Assembly (NCBI GenBank): GCA_016783105.1 | Contig: JADHXF010000077.1 | Span: 1 to 6,275 of the forward strand | Length of the DNA: 6,275 nt | From: Dehalococcoidales bacterium | Lineage (GTDB): Bacteria > Chloroflexota > Dehalococcoidia > Dehalococcoidales > RBG-16-60-22 | Direction: 5' to 3' | Shown: positions 1-5,698 of the stretch, piece by piece | Layout: every line of letters begins with the position of its first letter | Numbering within the stretch: position 1 is the first letter of the stretch | Made by a program: the position numbers and the translations under genes | The notes under the pieces: generated by a model | Databases searched by the model: none | What the model saw: the letters and a program-made list of their open reading frames with translations, nothing else | Told to the model about the DNA's origin: nothing

Positions 1-2115
1 GGCGGCGAGCATGAAGCTGACGTTACCGTCCTTCAGACACAGCACCACGCCATTATTGTCAATGTCTTCATCCGTGTCCTTTAACAGAGCCTCCGGTGGA
101 TGGAGCACCGTGAGCGTTGCCTCGCCCAGAGCAATCTGCTGTCCGGCACGGGCAGTGATTCTTTCAAGCTCCTTTTCTGCGACCAGTCCCTGCCATTCCT
201 CGTATAACGGCGTACCGCTGTCGAGATTCGGGTCGAGCACCTTTTCCACGCGGTAGCGCTTAAGTACCTCAATCAGGCCGGCGAGGTGGTCCTGGTCAGG
301 ATGGGTCAGAATAACCAGCTCTATGGTTCTGTCCCAGAAGGGCATCTGCCGACCCAGTTCCAGGCTTATTGACCGCGGGCTGGCCCCACCATCAATAAGC
401 ACCTGCTGGCTTCCCTGCTGTATCAAAATGGCGTCGCCCTGCCCCACGTCCAGGAAACTGATGCTTAGTTCATCATCGGGTATGGAGGCGGCGATGACCG
501 ATACCAGTACTGCCATCGTGGCCAGTGGGGGAAGCACCCATTTCACAGGTAGCCGGCAGACAGCATTCGCCGACCGGCTGGCCCCTGACCTGAACCCCGC
601 CGTTGCCTTTGATATCCAGTCGATTTTCAGTTTCCGCCCGAGGATAATTGCTGTCGTCAGCCCCGCATAATACAGCCATAGCCAGACCGGAGCTATGGGG
701 TTTATTTCAATGAAGGCCAGAGGTGAAGAAGCCAGCCAGCTGGCTATGACCAGCATATAGGATAGGAAAAGCCAGGCAAGCCAGCCGATGGTCTGGCCAG
801 CAAGAAGAAATATGAGGCCGAGAACGCCGGACGCCGCGCCGACAAGGATGACTGCCGGTAGAGCTGGCAGGAGCAGGAACGTGGCCAGCGGCCCGGCAAA
901 GGAGATGATGCCGAAATAATAGGCCACCACCGGCCAGACCGCGATTAGGGCCGTCATGGTGACACTGAGACTGTCGCCGGCGAAGTTGGCGGCGGTTACT
1001 ATGGCCCCCTCTTCACCAATGAATTTACTTACCACCCCTCTTCCCAGTGAACGGAAAGATGGAAAGAGAAAGACCAGCCCCGCCATCGCCAGGAAGCTAA
1101 GCTGAAAGGCGGCGTCTTCCAGGATGTAAGGGCTGATGCCAACCATTATCGCGGCGGCAAAGGTAAGGGCAGTGATGGCACTGCGCTGTCTCCCCAGAAG
1201 TTCGGCGGTGAGAAACAGGGTGCCCATAATGGCGCCACGGATTACCGGTGGGTGCATGCCGGTGAGCAGCGCATACAGCCAGATGGTAGCAATGGCCAGC
1301 CATACATACAGGTAGTATCGACGACCGAATAGCCATGTGCCGAGGCTGAGCATGATACCGGCCACGATGCCGAGGTGAAGCCCTGATATAGCCAGTAGAT
1401 GTGCCGTCCCGGTTCTGGCGAAATCATTTTTGACTGATGGCGGTATATTTTCGCGGATGCCCAGAATGATTCCCTGGGCCAGTGATGCCTGCGGCTCAGG
1501 CAGTGCCCTGGCCAGCGTTTGTGCCAGGCTGGCTCTCAACTCATATATCAATGACAGCGGCTTGAAACCGAGCCCGCGTGCCTCTATTTCGATATCGGGG
1601 TAGAGAATGGTGCTGTAGATTCCCTGATGGGCCAGGTAGCCCCGGTAATCGAAGTCGTTTAGCTGGGGTGGCGTCTCCATCTCGCCAGTCACCTGGAGCC
1701 GGTCACCGTATTTGTACGTGGAGACGCGCGGCACAATTAGCAGGGCATTTCCTTCGACCGATTGCCATTCACCATCAGTGCGTGTTTCTGAAACGGAAAA
1801 GTAGAGGCGGGTGCTGCGGTCGCTGATTTCAGGGTCTCTGGCTATTATCCCCCTGACATCAATGGTGCCGCGGTCATTATAGTAACGCAGGTCGTCAACG
1901 TCGATTACATGCAGGCTTTGATAGGCATACCATGAGGCGGTAAAAAGGGCGAGCAGGCTGAGGCTGGTTATAACTATGAATTTGCGGTACTTTTTCAGAA
2001 AGAGAAGAAGTGGCAGCGGCACGAGACCGGCTGACAGCAGGACCAGAGGCAGGTCGAATCTGGTCCCCAGATAAATGCCCACCACCCAGGCGGCGCTGAG
2101 TAAAATCAGTGGCAT
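1..2115 (-). CDS. comEC: ComEC/Rec2 family DNA internalization channel (3' end beyond window)
   Basis: This is the inner-membrane channel that carries single-stranded transforming DNA into the cytoplasm. The minus frame from the ATG at 2115 is open for 705 codons to the window edge. Three hydrophobic segments fill residues 1-65, and an OB-like soluble region follows at about 70-190. The Competence domain holds the family signature HLLAISGLHLG at 239-249 and HPPVIRG at 288-294. Many membrane segments run to about 550. A C-terminal metallo-beta-lactamase-like domain then begins with LDVGQGDA (555-562) and has the metal-binding motif HPDQDH (605-610), as expected when the domain may act as the strand-degrading nuclease. 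The sequence ends near the usual position of the next metal-ligand Asp, so some tens of residues are missing. AAGGA lies five bases before the ATG. comEA ends 18 bases upstream, so the two are probably co-transcribed. The reading frame shows no break. The family call is very secure. Confidence 0.95.
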   Translation of the reverse strand, partial: MPLILLSAAWVVGIYLGTRFDLPLVLLSAGLVPLPLLLFLKKYRKFIVITSLSLLALFTASWYAYQSLHVIDVDDLRYYNDRGTIDVRGIIARDPEISDRSTRLYFSVSETRTDGEWQSVEGNALLIVPRVSTYKYGDRLQVTGEMETPPQLNDFDYRGYLAHQGIYSTILYPDIEIEARGLGFKPLSLIYELRASLAQTLARALPEPQASLAQGIILGIRENIPPSVKNDFARTGTAHLLAISGLHLGIVAGIMLSLGTWLFGRRYYLYVWLAIATIWLYALLTGMHPPVIRGAIMGTLFLTAELLGRQRSAITALTFAAAIMVGISPYILEDAAFQLSFLAMAGLVFLFPSFRSLGRGVVSKFIGEEGAIVTAANFAGDSLSVTMTALIAVWPVVAYYFGIISFAGPLATFLLLPALPAVILVGAASGVLGLIFLLAGQTIGWLAWLFLSYMLVIASWLASSPLAFIEINPIAPVWLWLYYAGLTTAIILGRKLKIDWISKATAGFRSGASRSANAVCRLPVKWVLPPLATMAVLVSVIAASIPDDELSISFLDVGQGDAILIQQGSQQVLIDGGASPRSISLELGRQMPFWDRTIELVILTHPDQDHLAGLIEVLKRYRVEKVLDPNLDSGTPLYEEWQGLVAEKELERITARAGQQIALGEATLTVLHPPEALLKDTDEDIDNNGVVLCLKDGNVSFMLAA

Positions 2116-2133
2116 GGGTGTCCTTCTTTAATA

Positions 2134-2637
2134 TTAATCTGAAACCGTTATCAGGTGTTTTATTTTTTCGTAGGTCGCTGTCCCGATACCTTCCACGCTG
2201 GTTATTTCGCTGATATGTCTGAACTGTCCGTTCTGCTGGCGGTAATCTATGATGGCCTGGGCCTTTGTTTCGCCAATGCCGGGGAGTGCCTGCAGCAGCC
2301 AGGCTCCGGCATGGTTCAGGTTGACCTTTTGTGATACCTCTGCTTCGTTGACAGAAGGGATATACAGCTTGATGCCATCGAGGTCGGCCGCAGCGGTCGT
2401 CCCGCCGGCCGCCTCCAGCAAAGCAGCGATGGAGTCTCCTTCTTGCAGTGGATAGTAACCGGGAACATTGACCGCACCGGCAACGGATATCTGACCGTCG
2501 ATTTCGGGCGCTGGAGATAGGTTGATATCAATTGGCTGACTGCGGTTGTATTTTGACCATATCAATACGCTGCCCGCCACAATCCCGATAATGAGAAGCA
2601 GGATAGCCGCCGCCCAGAATTTACTGGACCTTATCAT
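2134..2637 (-). CDS. comEA: ComEA-type DNA receptor, membrane-anchored, SLBB plus helix-hairpin-helix
   Basis: The protein binds double-stranded DNA outside the membrane and hands it to the ComEC channel. It has 167 residues. An N-terminal membrane anchor spans about 8-27 after a short basic start. A proline-rich linker follows, then an SLBB-like domain at about 48-95, recognisable from ISVAGAVNVPGYYPL and the later GD..ALLEAAGG pattern. The C-terminal DNA-binding unit at 104-164 carries two helix-hairpin-helix motifs, LPGIG (118-122) and VEGIG (148-152), joined by the typical AQAIIDYRQQNGQF stretch. This is the normal Gram-positive-style ComEA architecture and length. A strong ribosome binding site, GGAGAAGG, sits just upstream of the ATG at 2637. 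comEC follows after 18 bases. Upstream, 114 bases separate it from the RCK gene on the same strand, so it may have its own promoter or be read through. Identification is firm. Confidence 0.94.
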   Translation of the reverse strand: MIRSSKFWAAAILLLIIGIVAGSVLIWSKYNRSQPIDINLSPAPEIDGQISVAGAVNVPGYYPLQEGDSIAALLEAAGGTTAAADLDGIKLYIPSVNEAEVSQKVNLNHAGAWLLQALPGIGETKAQAIIDYRQQNGQFRHISEITSVEGIGTATYEKIKHLITVSD

Positions 2638-2751
2638 GACCTTCTCCTGAAATGAGATTTATATGATGTGGACGGGTGTGGTTTCGGGTTGAAGGCGGTT
2701 GATAGCTTTCAGGGCTCTTTATCTTGCCGTCCCCATTTAACATTCCGGTTG
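2638..2751. other. Intergenic gap between trkA-type gene and comEA
   Basis: These 114 bases separate the RCK/TrkA gene from comEA, both read on the minus strand. The comEA ribosome binding site lies at the comEA-proximal end. A TATAAA-like box can be read on the minus strand near 2660, but no -35 stands at a suitable distance. I see no terminator hairpin with a T-run and no convincing small ORF. Whether comEA-comEC belong to the upstream transcript cannot be decided here. Confidence 0.5.
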
Positions 2752-3414
2752 TCAGATGCCGGTCAGGTTGTAACGCAGTTCCTCTTCCAGTTCCAGGGTG
2801 GTCAGGGCGATTATCTGGTCTCCTTCGTGGATAGCGGTATTGGGGTTAGGTATGATCGGCTTGCGGTCTCTGGGGATAAGCAGCGCCAGCTTCACTCCCT
2901 CTGGCAGGTGGACTTCTCTGACCGATTTGCCAATGGTCTTAGCGCCTGAAGGAATTCTTATCTCTACAATCTCCAGCCCCCTGTCATCACGGGTCATCAG
3001 GTGCGTCAGCGTATGCGTGGGCACTTCTTTTTCTATGACTTCCAGGATGATGTTGGTGGCACTGACGGTAACATCGATTCCCAGTTTCTTAAAGAGGATT
3101 TCATTCTGGGGGTTTCTGACGCGGGCGATGGTACGGGGCACGTTGAATTTGTGCTTGGCTACCTGGCAGGCGACCATATTGTCTGCATCGTCTCCGGTAA
3201 CGGCCACCAGCATATCCGCCCTTCCGGTGCCGACCTCGCTCAGCGTGGCCGCTTCACAGCCGTCGCCTCGCACGCAAATGCTGCCCATTTCCTCATTGAT
3301 AGTATCGCAAAAATGGGCGTTCTGCTCGACGATGAGTATCTCGTGTCCTTCGTTAAGCAGTGCCCTTGCCAGGTAATAACCTACTCTACCACCACCAACG
3401 ATGATGATATACAT
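2752..3414 (-). CDS. trkA: TrkA-family K+ regulatory protein, RCK_N + RCK_C
   Basis: This is a cytosolic regulatory subunit of the TrkA/KtrA type, which binds nucleotides and gates a potassium-conducting membrane partner. It has 220 residues. The N-terminal Rossmann (RCK_N) domain covers about 1-120, with the dinucleotide motif GGGRVG (7-12) and an acidic residue, E30, at the end of the second strand (ILIVEQN), where nicotinamide nucleotides are normally bound. The RCK_C (TrkA_C) domain covers about 145-217 and has the typical EGD (197-199) before its last strand. It equals one half of the tandem E. coli TrkA and is close to KtrA length. AGGAG lies a few bases before the ATG at 3414. The preceding RCK gene ends 10 bases upstream, so the two are almost certainly co-translated. 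No TrkH/KtrB transporter gene is visible, so the partner is unknown. The symbol is a family label. Confidence 0.9.
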   Translation of the reverse strand: MYIIIVGGGRVGYYLARALLNEGHEILIVEQNAHFCDTINEEMGSICVRGDGCEAATLSEVGTGRADMLVAVTGDDADNMVACQVAKHKFNVPRTIARVRNPQNEILFKKLGIDVTVSATNIILEVIEKEVPTHTLTHLMTRDDRGLEIVEIRIPSGAKTIGKSVREVHLPEGVKLALLIPRDRKPIIPNPNTAIHEGDQIIALTTLELEEELRYNLTGI

Positions 3415-3424
3415 CTCTCTCCTC

Positions 3425-3823
3425 TTAGCTCTTTAATTTATCTCTCACCAGCTCGGCGAAAATCGTCGTTGGGCTGAAGGCTTCTATGCCCAGGGTATCA
3501 TATAGCTCCTGGCGCAGGGGGTCATAAATCCGGGAAATCACCCGTGGCACATTGAAAATATGCTTGGCAATCTGGGCGGCCATGACATTCCGGTTGTCTC
3601 CCTGCGTCATGGCGACGAAGACGTCTGCCTCTTCAATACCGGCCCTCTTCAGTACGTCCTCATCTATGCCGTTGCCGAGCAGCGCCGTGCCCTTGAAGTC
3701 AGGCGGCAGCCTGCGGAAACTGTAAGTATCGATGTCCAGGATGGTAATATCGTGGCCTTCATCTTCCAGCAGGCTGGCTATCTGAGCACCGACTCTGCCG
3801 CAGCCCATAATGACTATTCTCAT
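3425..3823 (-). CDS. Short TrkA-family protein with RCK_N domain only
   Basis: This is a NAD-binding potassium-channel regulator domain protein of 132 residues. It has GCGRVG at 7-12, acidic D30 and D32 at the end of the second strand (ILDID), and the conserved VFVAMTQGDNRNVMAAQIAKH stretch of RCK_N domains, split here by position: about 68-88. It stops where RCK_N domains stop and carries no RCK_C ligand domain. The full-length RCK protein next door (10 bases downstream) shares the same plan, so the pair could form a hetero-oligomeric ring; that is inference. The start is set at the ATG at 3823 because GAGGT (minus strand, 3829-3833) stands at normal distance from it. An in-frame TTG at 3835 overlaps that site and would add four residues, which is less likely. 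The universal stress protein gene ends 21 bases upstream. Confidence 0.88.
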   Translation of the reverse strand: MRIVIMGCGRVGAQIASLLEDEGHDITILDIDTYSFRRLPPDFKGTALLGNGIDEDVLKRAGIEEADVFVAMTQGDNRNVMAAQIAKHIFNVPRVISRIYDPLRQELYDTLGIEAFSPTTIFAELVRDKLKS

Positions 3824-3828
3824 AATTG

Positions 3829-3833
3829 ACCTC
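3829..3833 (-). promoter_or_regulatory. Ribosome binding site fixing the start of the short RCK gene
   Basis: GAGGT on the minus strand lies five bases before the ATG at 3823. It overlaps the alternative upstream TTG codon (3833-3835), which therefore cannot use it. This favours the ATG start. Confidence 0.75.
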
Positions 3834-3844
3834 AATAAATAGTT

Positions 3845-4261
3845 TTAATGTTGATAGAGTATTACCGGGCAGGGTGAATTTTTCAGCACGTAGGGAGCCA
3901 CGCTGCCCAGACTGAATTGACCAAAGCGGCTCTTGTACTTGACGCCCATCAGGATAAGGTTAATTCCGCGTTCCACCGCTTCATCGATTATCGCCGGACC
4001 TGCTTCGCGAGCCTGAAGTGCTTCAGCCTCTACCTCGTAGTCTTCTTCTTCGGCAATCATCTCTATATTGCCTAGTATATCTTCAGCGTTTTTAATCTCA
4101 GGCTCAATTTCGGCGTCAAGAGGCAAAGTGCGTTTTACCGTGATGACATAAACTGCCCAAATCTTACCCTTATTCTTATTAGCCAGCCTGCAGGCTAGCC
4201 TCATTGTATCTTCATCTATTTCGGTGCCACTTATCGGCACCAGAATCTTTTTAAACTCCAT
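3845..4261 (-). CDS. Universal stress protein (UspA family)
   Basis: This is a small cytosolic UspA-fold protein of 138 residues, a single domain of usual length. It opens with the family first strand FKKILVPISG (3-12) and ends with the family pattern GS-V-A-x-x-V-L-K-x-S-P-C-P-V (119-133). ATP-binding members carry G-x2-G-x9-G-S/T. Here the spacing is kept (G106 ... G119-S120) but the second glycine is Y109, and the early Asp that usually follows VP is S11. ATP binding is therefore doubtful, although the fold is clear. It is the first gene of a likely unit with the two RCK genes (21-base gap). Usp domains are often found next to transporters and channels, so a role in controlling ion transport is plausible but not shown. 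No good Shine-Dalgarno sequence precedes the ATG; upstream in-frame alternatives are blocked by a stop. Confidence 0.9.
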   Translation of the reverse strand: MEFKKILVPISGTEIDEDTMRLACRLANKNKGKIWAVYVITVKRTLPLDAEIEPEIKNAEDILGNIEMIAEEEDYEVEAEALQAREAGPAIIDEAVERGINLILMGVKYKSRFGQFSLGSVAPYVLKNSPCPVILYQH

Positions 4262-4294
4262 TTAATTTACATACTCATTTTCGGTTCGGGTTTA

Positions 4295-4323
4295 ATTATA
4301 ATTCTCTTATTGAAAAACTACAA
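4295..4323 (-). promoter_or_regulatory. Candidate promoter for the usp-RCK-RCK unit
   Basis: On the minus strand a perfect TATAAT (4295-4300) stands 17 bases after TTGTAG (4318-4323), which matches only the first three bases of the -35 consensus. The surroundings are AT-rich. It would start transcription about 25-30 bases before the usp start codon. It lies in the 76-base gap after the channel-like gene, where no terminator is seen, so read-through from upstream is also possible. Confidence 0.55.
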
Positions 4324-4337
4324 TCTATTTTGGCGTG

Positions 4338-4964
4338 TTATTTTTTATTTGATTGGATTCCTCCTGGTTCCTGGTGCGTGGATTGCCGGCCCGGCGGCTT
4401 TTCTTTGAGCTCCTTTATCTGGGCATCTACAATGCGTACCGTAGTGTCTCTGAGCACCTCTAGCTCGTCAACGGACAGGTGTTCCAGTTCCTCCAGATTA
4501 TATTGGAGAGCACCGATGATCTCCCGGGAAGGGCGCCGTCTGGGGAGCATGAAGTAGGCATAAAGGGTCCCGATTATGACACCGAAAAGGGCAACCGTGC
4601 TGACGATTGACCAGATTGCACCGATTGTCATTCCAGGCGCTGTAATCGGCCCCGGGCTGTTAGCACCTTGCGTTTGCATGGCGGTAAATGTCCACCACAG
4701 AGCATAGCCGTAGGAACTTATCTGTTCATTTGTTCCTCGCTCAGCAAGATAAACACCCCATGAGGAGAGTAACCAGAGTGCAAGGAGGGCAAACATCAAG
4801 GCTATTAAAGGTGTTTCATTGGCTATCTGCTTGATGAATCTGAGGACTCCCGGGATGTCTGGAGTGAAGCGGAGCTTTCGACGTGACTTCCGCCTGCGGA
4901 CGCGGAGCACTTTATCCCCGCGCAGTAACGGTTTTACTTGCTCATGTGTTTCTTTGTCTGTCAT
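4338..4964 (-). CDS. Two-TM pore-loop (Ion_trans_2-like) membrane protein with noncanonical filter
   Basis: The 208-residue protein has the layout of a small potassium-channel subunit. It has a strongly basic cytosolic N-terminus (R/K-rich, 15-32), a first membrane segment at about 52-74, and a pore-helix-like stretch GYALWWTFTAMQTQG (86-100). A second segment follows at about 112-138, then a cytosolic, probably helical or coiled-coil tail (146-188), ending in a polar region. ALWW-x-x-x-x-x-T-x-T-x-G is the usual run into a potassium filter, but where TVGYG is expected this protein reads T98-Q99-G100-A101-N102, followed by SPGP. Selectivity is therefore unknown. It has no cytosolic RCK domain of its own, yet two RCK proteins are encoded just downstream on the same strand. 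A strong promoter lies upstream (5015-5043). GGGGT stands about nine bases before the ATG. Membrane topology is clear; channel function is inferred. Confidence 0.72.
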   Translation of the reverse strand: MTDKETHEQVKPLLRGDKVLRVRRRKSRRKLRFTPDIPGVLRFIKQIANETPLIALMFALLALWLLSSWGVYLAERGTNEQISSYGYALWWTFTAMQTQGANSPGPITAPGMTIGAIWSIVSTVALFGVIIGTLYAYFMLPRRRPSREIIGALQYNLEELEHLSVDELEVLRDTTVRIVDAQIKELKEKPPGRQSTHQEPGGIQSNKK

Positions 4965-5014
4965 CTCCGCTTACCCCGCTTTTTTCTAATTCAACTGTGT
5001 AATTGCAATGAGCT

Positions 5015-5043
5015 ATTTTATGCCTCTTAAAAGCGGCTGTCAA
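5015..5043 (-). promoter_or_regulatory. Sigma-70-type promoter for the channel-like gene
   Basis: On the minus strand TTGACA (5038-5043) and TAAAAT (5015-5020) are separated by 17 bases: a perfect -35 and a five-of-six -10. Transcription would begin near 5008 and leave a leader of about 44 bases before the ATG at 4964. It is back-to-back with the promoter of the helix-turn-helix gene; 21 bases separate the two -35 boxes. Confidence 0.75.
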
Positions 5044-5064
5044 ATATTTTTGGCGGCGCTGGTA

Positions 5065-5093
5065 TTGACAAATGGCATATAGAAAGCTATAAT
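5065..5093 (+). promoter_or_regulatory. Consensus sigma-70-type promoter for the HTH gene
   Basis: TTGACA (5065-5070), a 17-base spacer and TATAAT (5088-5093) match the housekeeping consensus exactly. The start site should fall at about 5099-5101, some 27 bases before the ATG at 5127. A promoter this strong on a regulator gene suggests that expression is held down by a repressor, which fits the repeat overlapping it. Confidence 0.85.
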
Positions 5094-5110
5094 ATGTGAC
5101 AAATGACATA
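5066..5110 (+). repeat. 14-bp direct repeat (TGACAAATGRCATA) over the HTH promoter, operator candidate
   Basis: Two copies differing at one base lie at 5066-5079 and 5097-5110, 31 bases apart from start to start, close to three helical turns. The first covers most of the -35 box and part of the spacer. The second covers the expected start site. Both are followed at a similar distance by GAAAG. Placement suits an autorepressor site, and the adjacent HTH protein is the obvious candidate binder. That is inference. Confidence 0.6.
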
Positions 5111-5126
5111 ATGGAAAGGTGCCGGT

Positions 5127-5399
5127 ATGATAATCAGAACGAGAATATTTGAGTTGTGCGATGGACGTTACTGCAACCTGGCAGAGATGGCTCATGCCAT
5201 GGGGCTTTCGGTGAGCCAGGTTTACCGGGTGCGTGAGGGCAAAAGAAGTATCAACCAGAAATTTATTGTTGGGGCCAAGAAAGCGTTTCCCAACTACAGA
5301 CTTGAAGACCTCTTCTATCTTGCGGATGAGTGGGATAATGGCTTGACAATAGGGACAGATGTCACCAGCAGCTACCGCAGTGTTGGCATGCGGGCATAA
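5127..5399 (+). CDS. Small XRE-like helix-turn-helix regulator
   Basis: The 90-residue protein has a single helix-turn-helix at about 18-38: LAEMAHAMGLSVSQVYRVREG. The turn is at G26 and the recognition helix is SVSQVYRVREG, as in Cro/C1-type (XRE) domains that read LA..MG.S.s.v.r...G. A helical completion (INQKFIVGAKKAFPNYRLEDLFYL, 42-65, two short runs) resembles the end of the XRE fold, where residues pack as the dimer or core helix. No ligand-binding or enzymatic domain is present. The last 20 residues look disordered. GGAAAGG lies a few bases before the ATG. The gene is divergent from the channel-like gene, with a perfect promoter and a repeated putative operator, so it may control itself and perhaps its neighbour. 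The DNA-binding call is good; the targets are unknown. Confidence 0.82.
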   Translation: MIIRTRIFELCDGRYCNLAEMAHAMGLSVSQVYRVREGKRSINQKFIVGAKKAFPNYRLEDLFYLADEWDNGLTIGTDVTSSYRSVGMRA

Positions 5400-5407
5400 G
5401 TCGGTAT

Positions 5408-5449
5408 CAGAAATTGGCAGAAATTAAACGGGAGCGCTAATCAAATTAG
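5408..5449 (+). repeat. Short phased repeat and dyad between HTH gene and small ORF
   Basis: CAGAAATT occurs at 5408-5415 and again at 5418-5425, a period of exactly 10 bases. A perfect dyad, CTAATCAAATTAG, follows at 5437-5449 (arms CTAAT/ATTAG, 3-base centre). Both precede the small ORF at 5467. They could be a binding site, or chance in AT-rich DNA. No T-run follows the dyad, so it is not a standard terminator. Confidence 0.35.
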
Positions 5450-5466
5450 AAAAAGGGTGGTAAGAA

Positions 5467-5643
5467 ATGCAACTGGTGGTCATGCAATTGATATCCGGCA
5501 TAGTTGAAGACGTTGTTCGGCGCGTGTGTGGTTCTATAAAACAGGTATGGTTGGAAACTGAGAATGGTGGAAAGGATGAATTTTATTTGTCCCCGGTAGC
5601 GGTCAGAGAGCGAAGCAATCCAACACGAATTCCTCAAGATTGA
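5467..5643 (+). CDS. Possible small protein of 58 residues, unknown function
   Basis: An ATG at 5467 opens a 58-residue frame ending in TGA at 5641. A purine-rich AAGGGTGG lies about six bases upstream as a passable ribosome binding site, and an in-frame TAA two codons before the ATG fixes the start. The predicted protein begins with a hydrophobic to amphipathic stretch (MQLVVMQLISGIVEDVV), then has a charged middle containing QVWLETENGGKDEFYLSP, with the balanced charge and composition of a real soluble protein. I do not recognise the family. It follows the HTH gene by 67 bases on the same strand and may share its transcript. The opposite-strand frame over the same bases has a TTG start, no ribosome binding site and an odd composition, so the plus-strand reading is preferred. 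It could still be chance. Confidence 0.42.
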   Translation: MQLVVMQLISGIVEDVVRRVCGSIKQVWLETENGGKDEFYLSPVAVRERSNPTRIPQD

Positions 5644-5652
5644 AATTGATGA

Positions 5653-5680
5653 GCGAAGTCGCCGATTAGGCCGACTCCGC
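5653..5680. terminator. Imperfect hairpin between convergent genes, possible terminator
   Basis: GCGAAGTCGCC and GGCCGACTCCGC pair with one mismatch and one bulged base around a GATTA loop, giving about ten base pairs. It sits between the ends of the small ORF (5643) and def (5699), where a bidirectional terminator would be expected. No clear T-run follows in either direction, so the call rests on position and stem. Confidence 0.35.
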
Positions 5681-5698
5681 TGCCGATTCCCCCTGGTT

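Noticed and set aside
323..670. Plus-strand 115-residue open frame
   Set aside because: It is antisense to comEC, whose minus frame is open through this whole stretch with clear motifs.
1097..1427. Two short overlapping minus-strand frames
   Set aside because: They are out of frame with comEC and rich in Cys/His/Arg; comEC covers the region without a break, so this is not evidence of a frameshift.
2655..2670. TATAAA-like -10 box before comEA
   Set aside because: No sequence resembling a -35 is found at 16-18 bases, so a promoter is not claimed.
2798..3376. Plus-strand 192-residue open frame opposite the RCK gene
   Set aside because: It lies wholly antisense to a well-supported TrkA gene, has a serine-rich shadow composition and no recognisable domain or ribosome binding site.
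3001..3477. Plus-strand 158-residue open frame
   Set aside because: It is antisense to both RCK genes and crosses their junction; a shadow of their codon pattern.
3824..3835. Upstream TTG start for the short RCK gene
   Set aside because: It overlaps the GAGGT ribosome binding site, which suits the ATG at 3823; the Rossmann strand begins right at that ATG.
5446..5637. Minus-strand 63-residue open frame
   Set aside because: It has a TTG start without a ribosome binding site and an unusual aromatic/His-rich composition. The plus-strand small ORF over the same bases is better supported.
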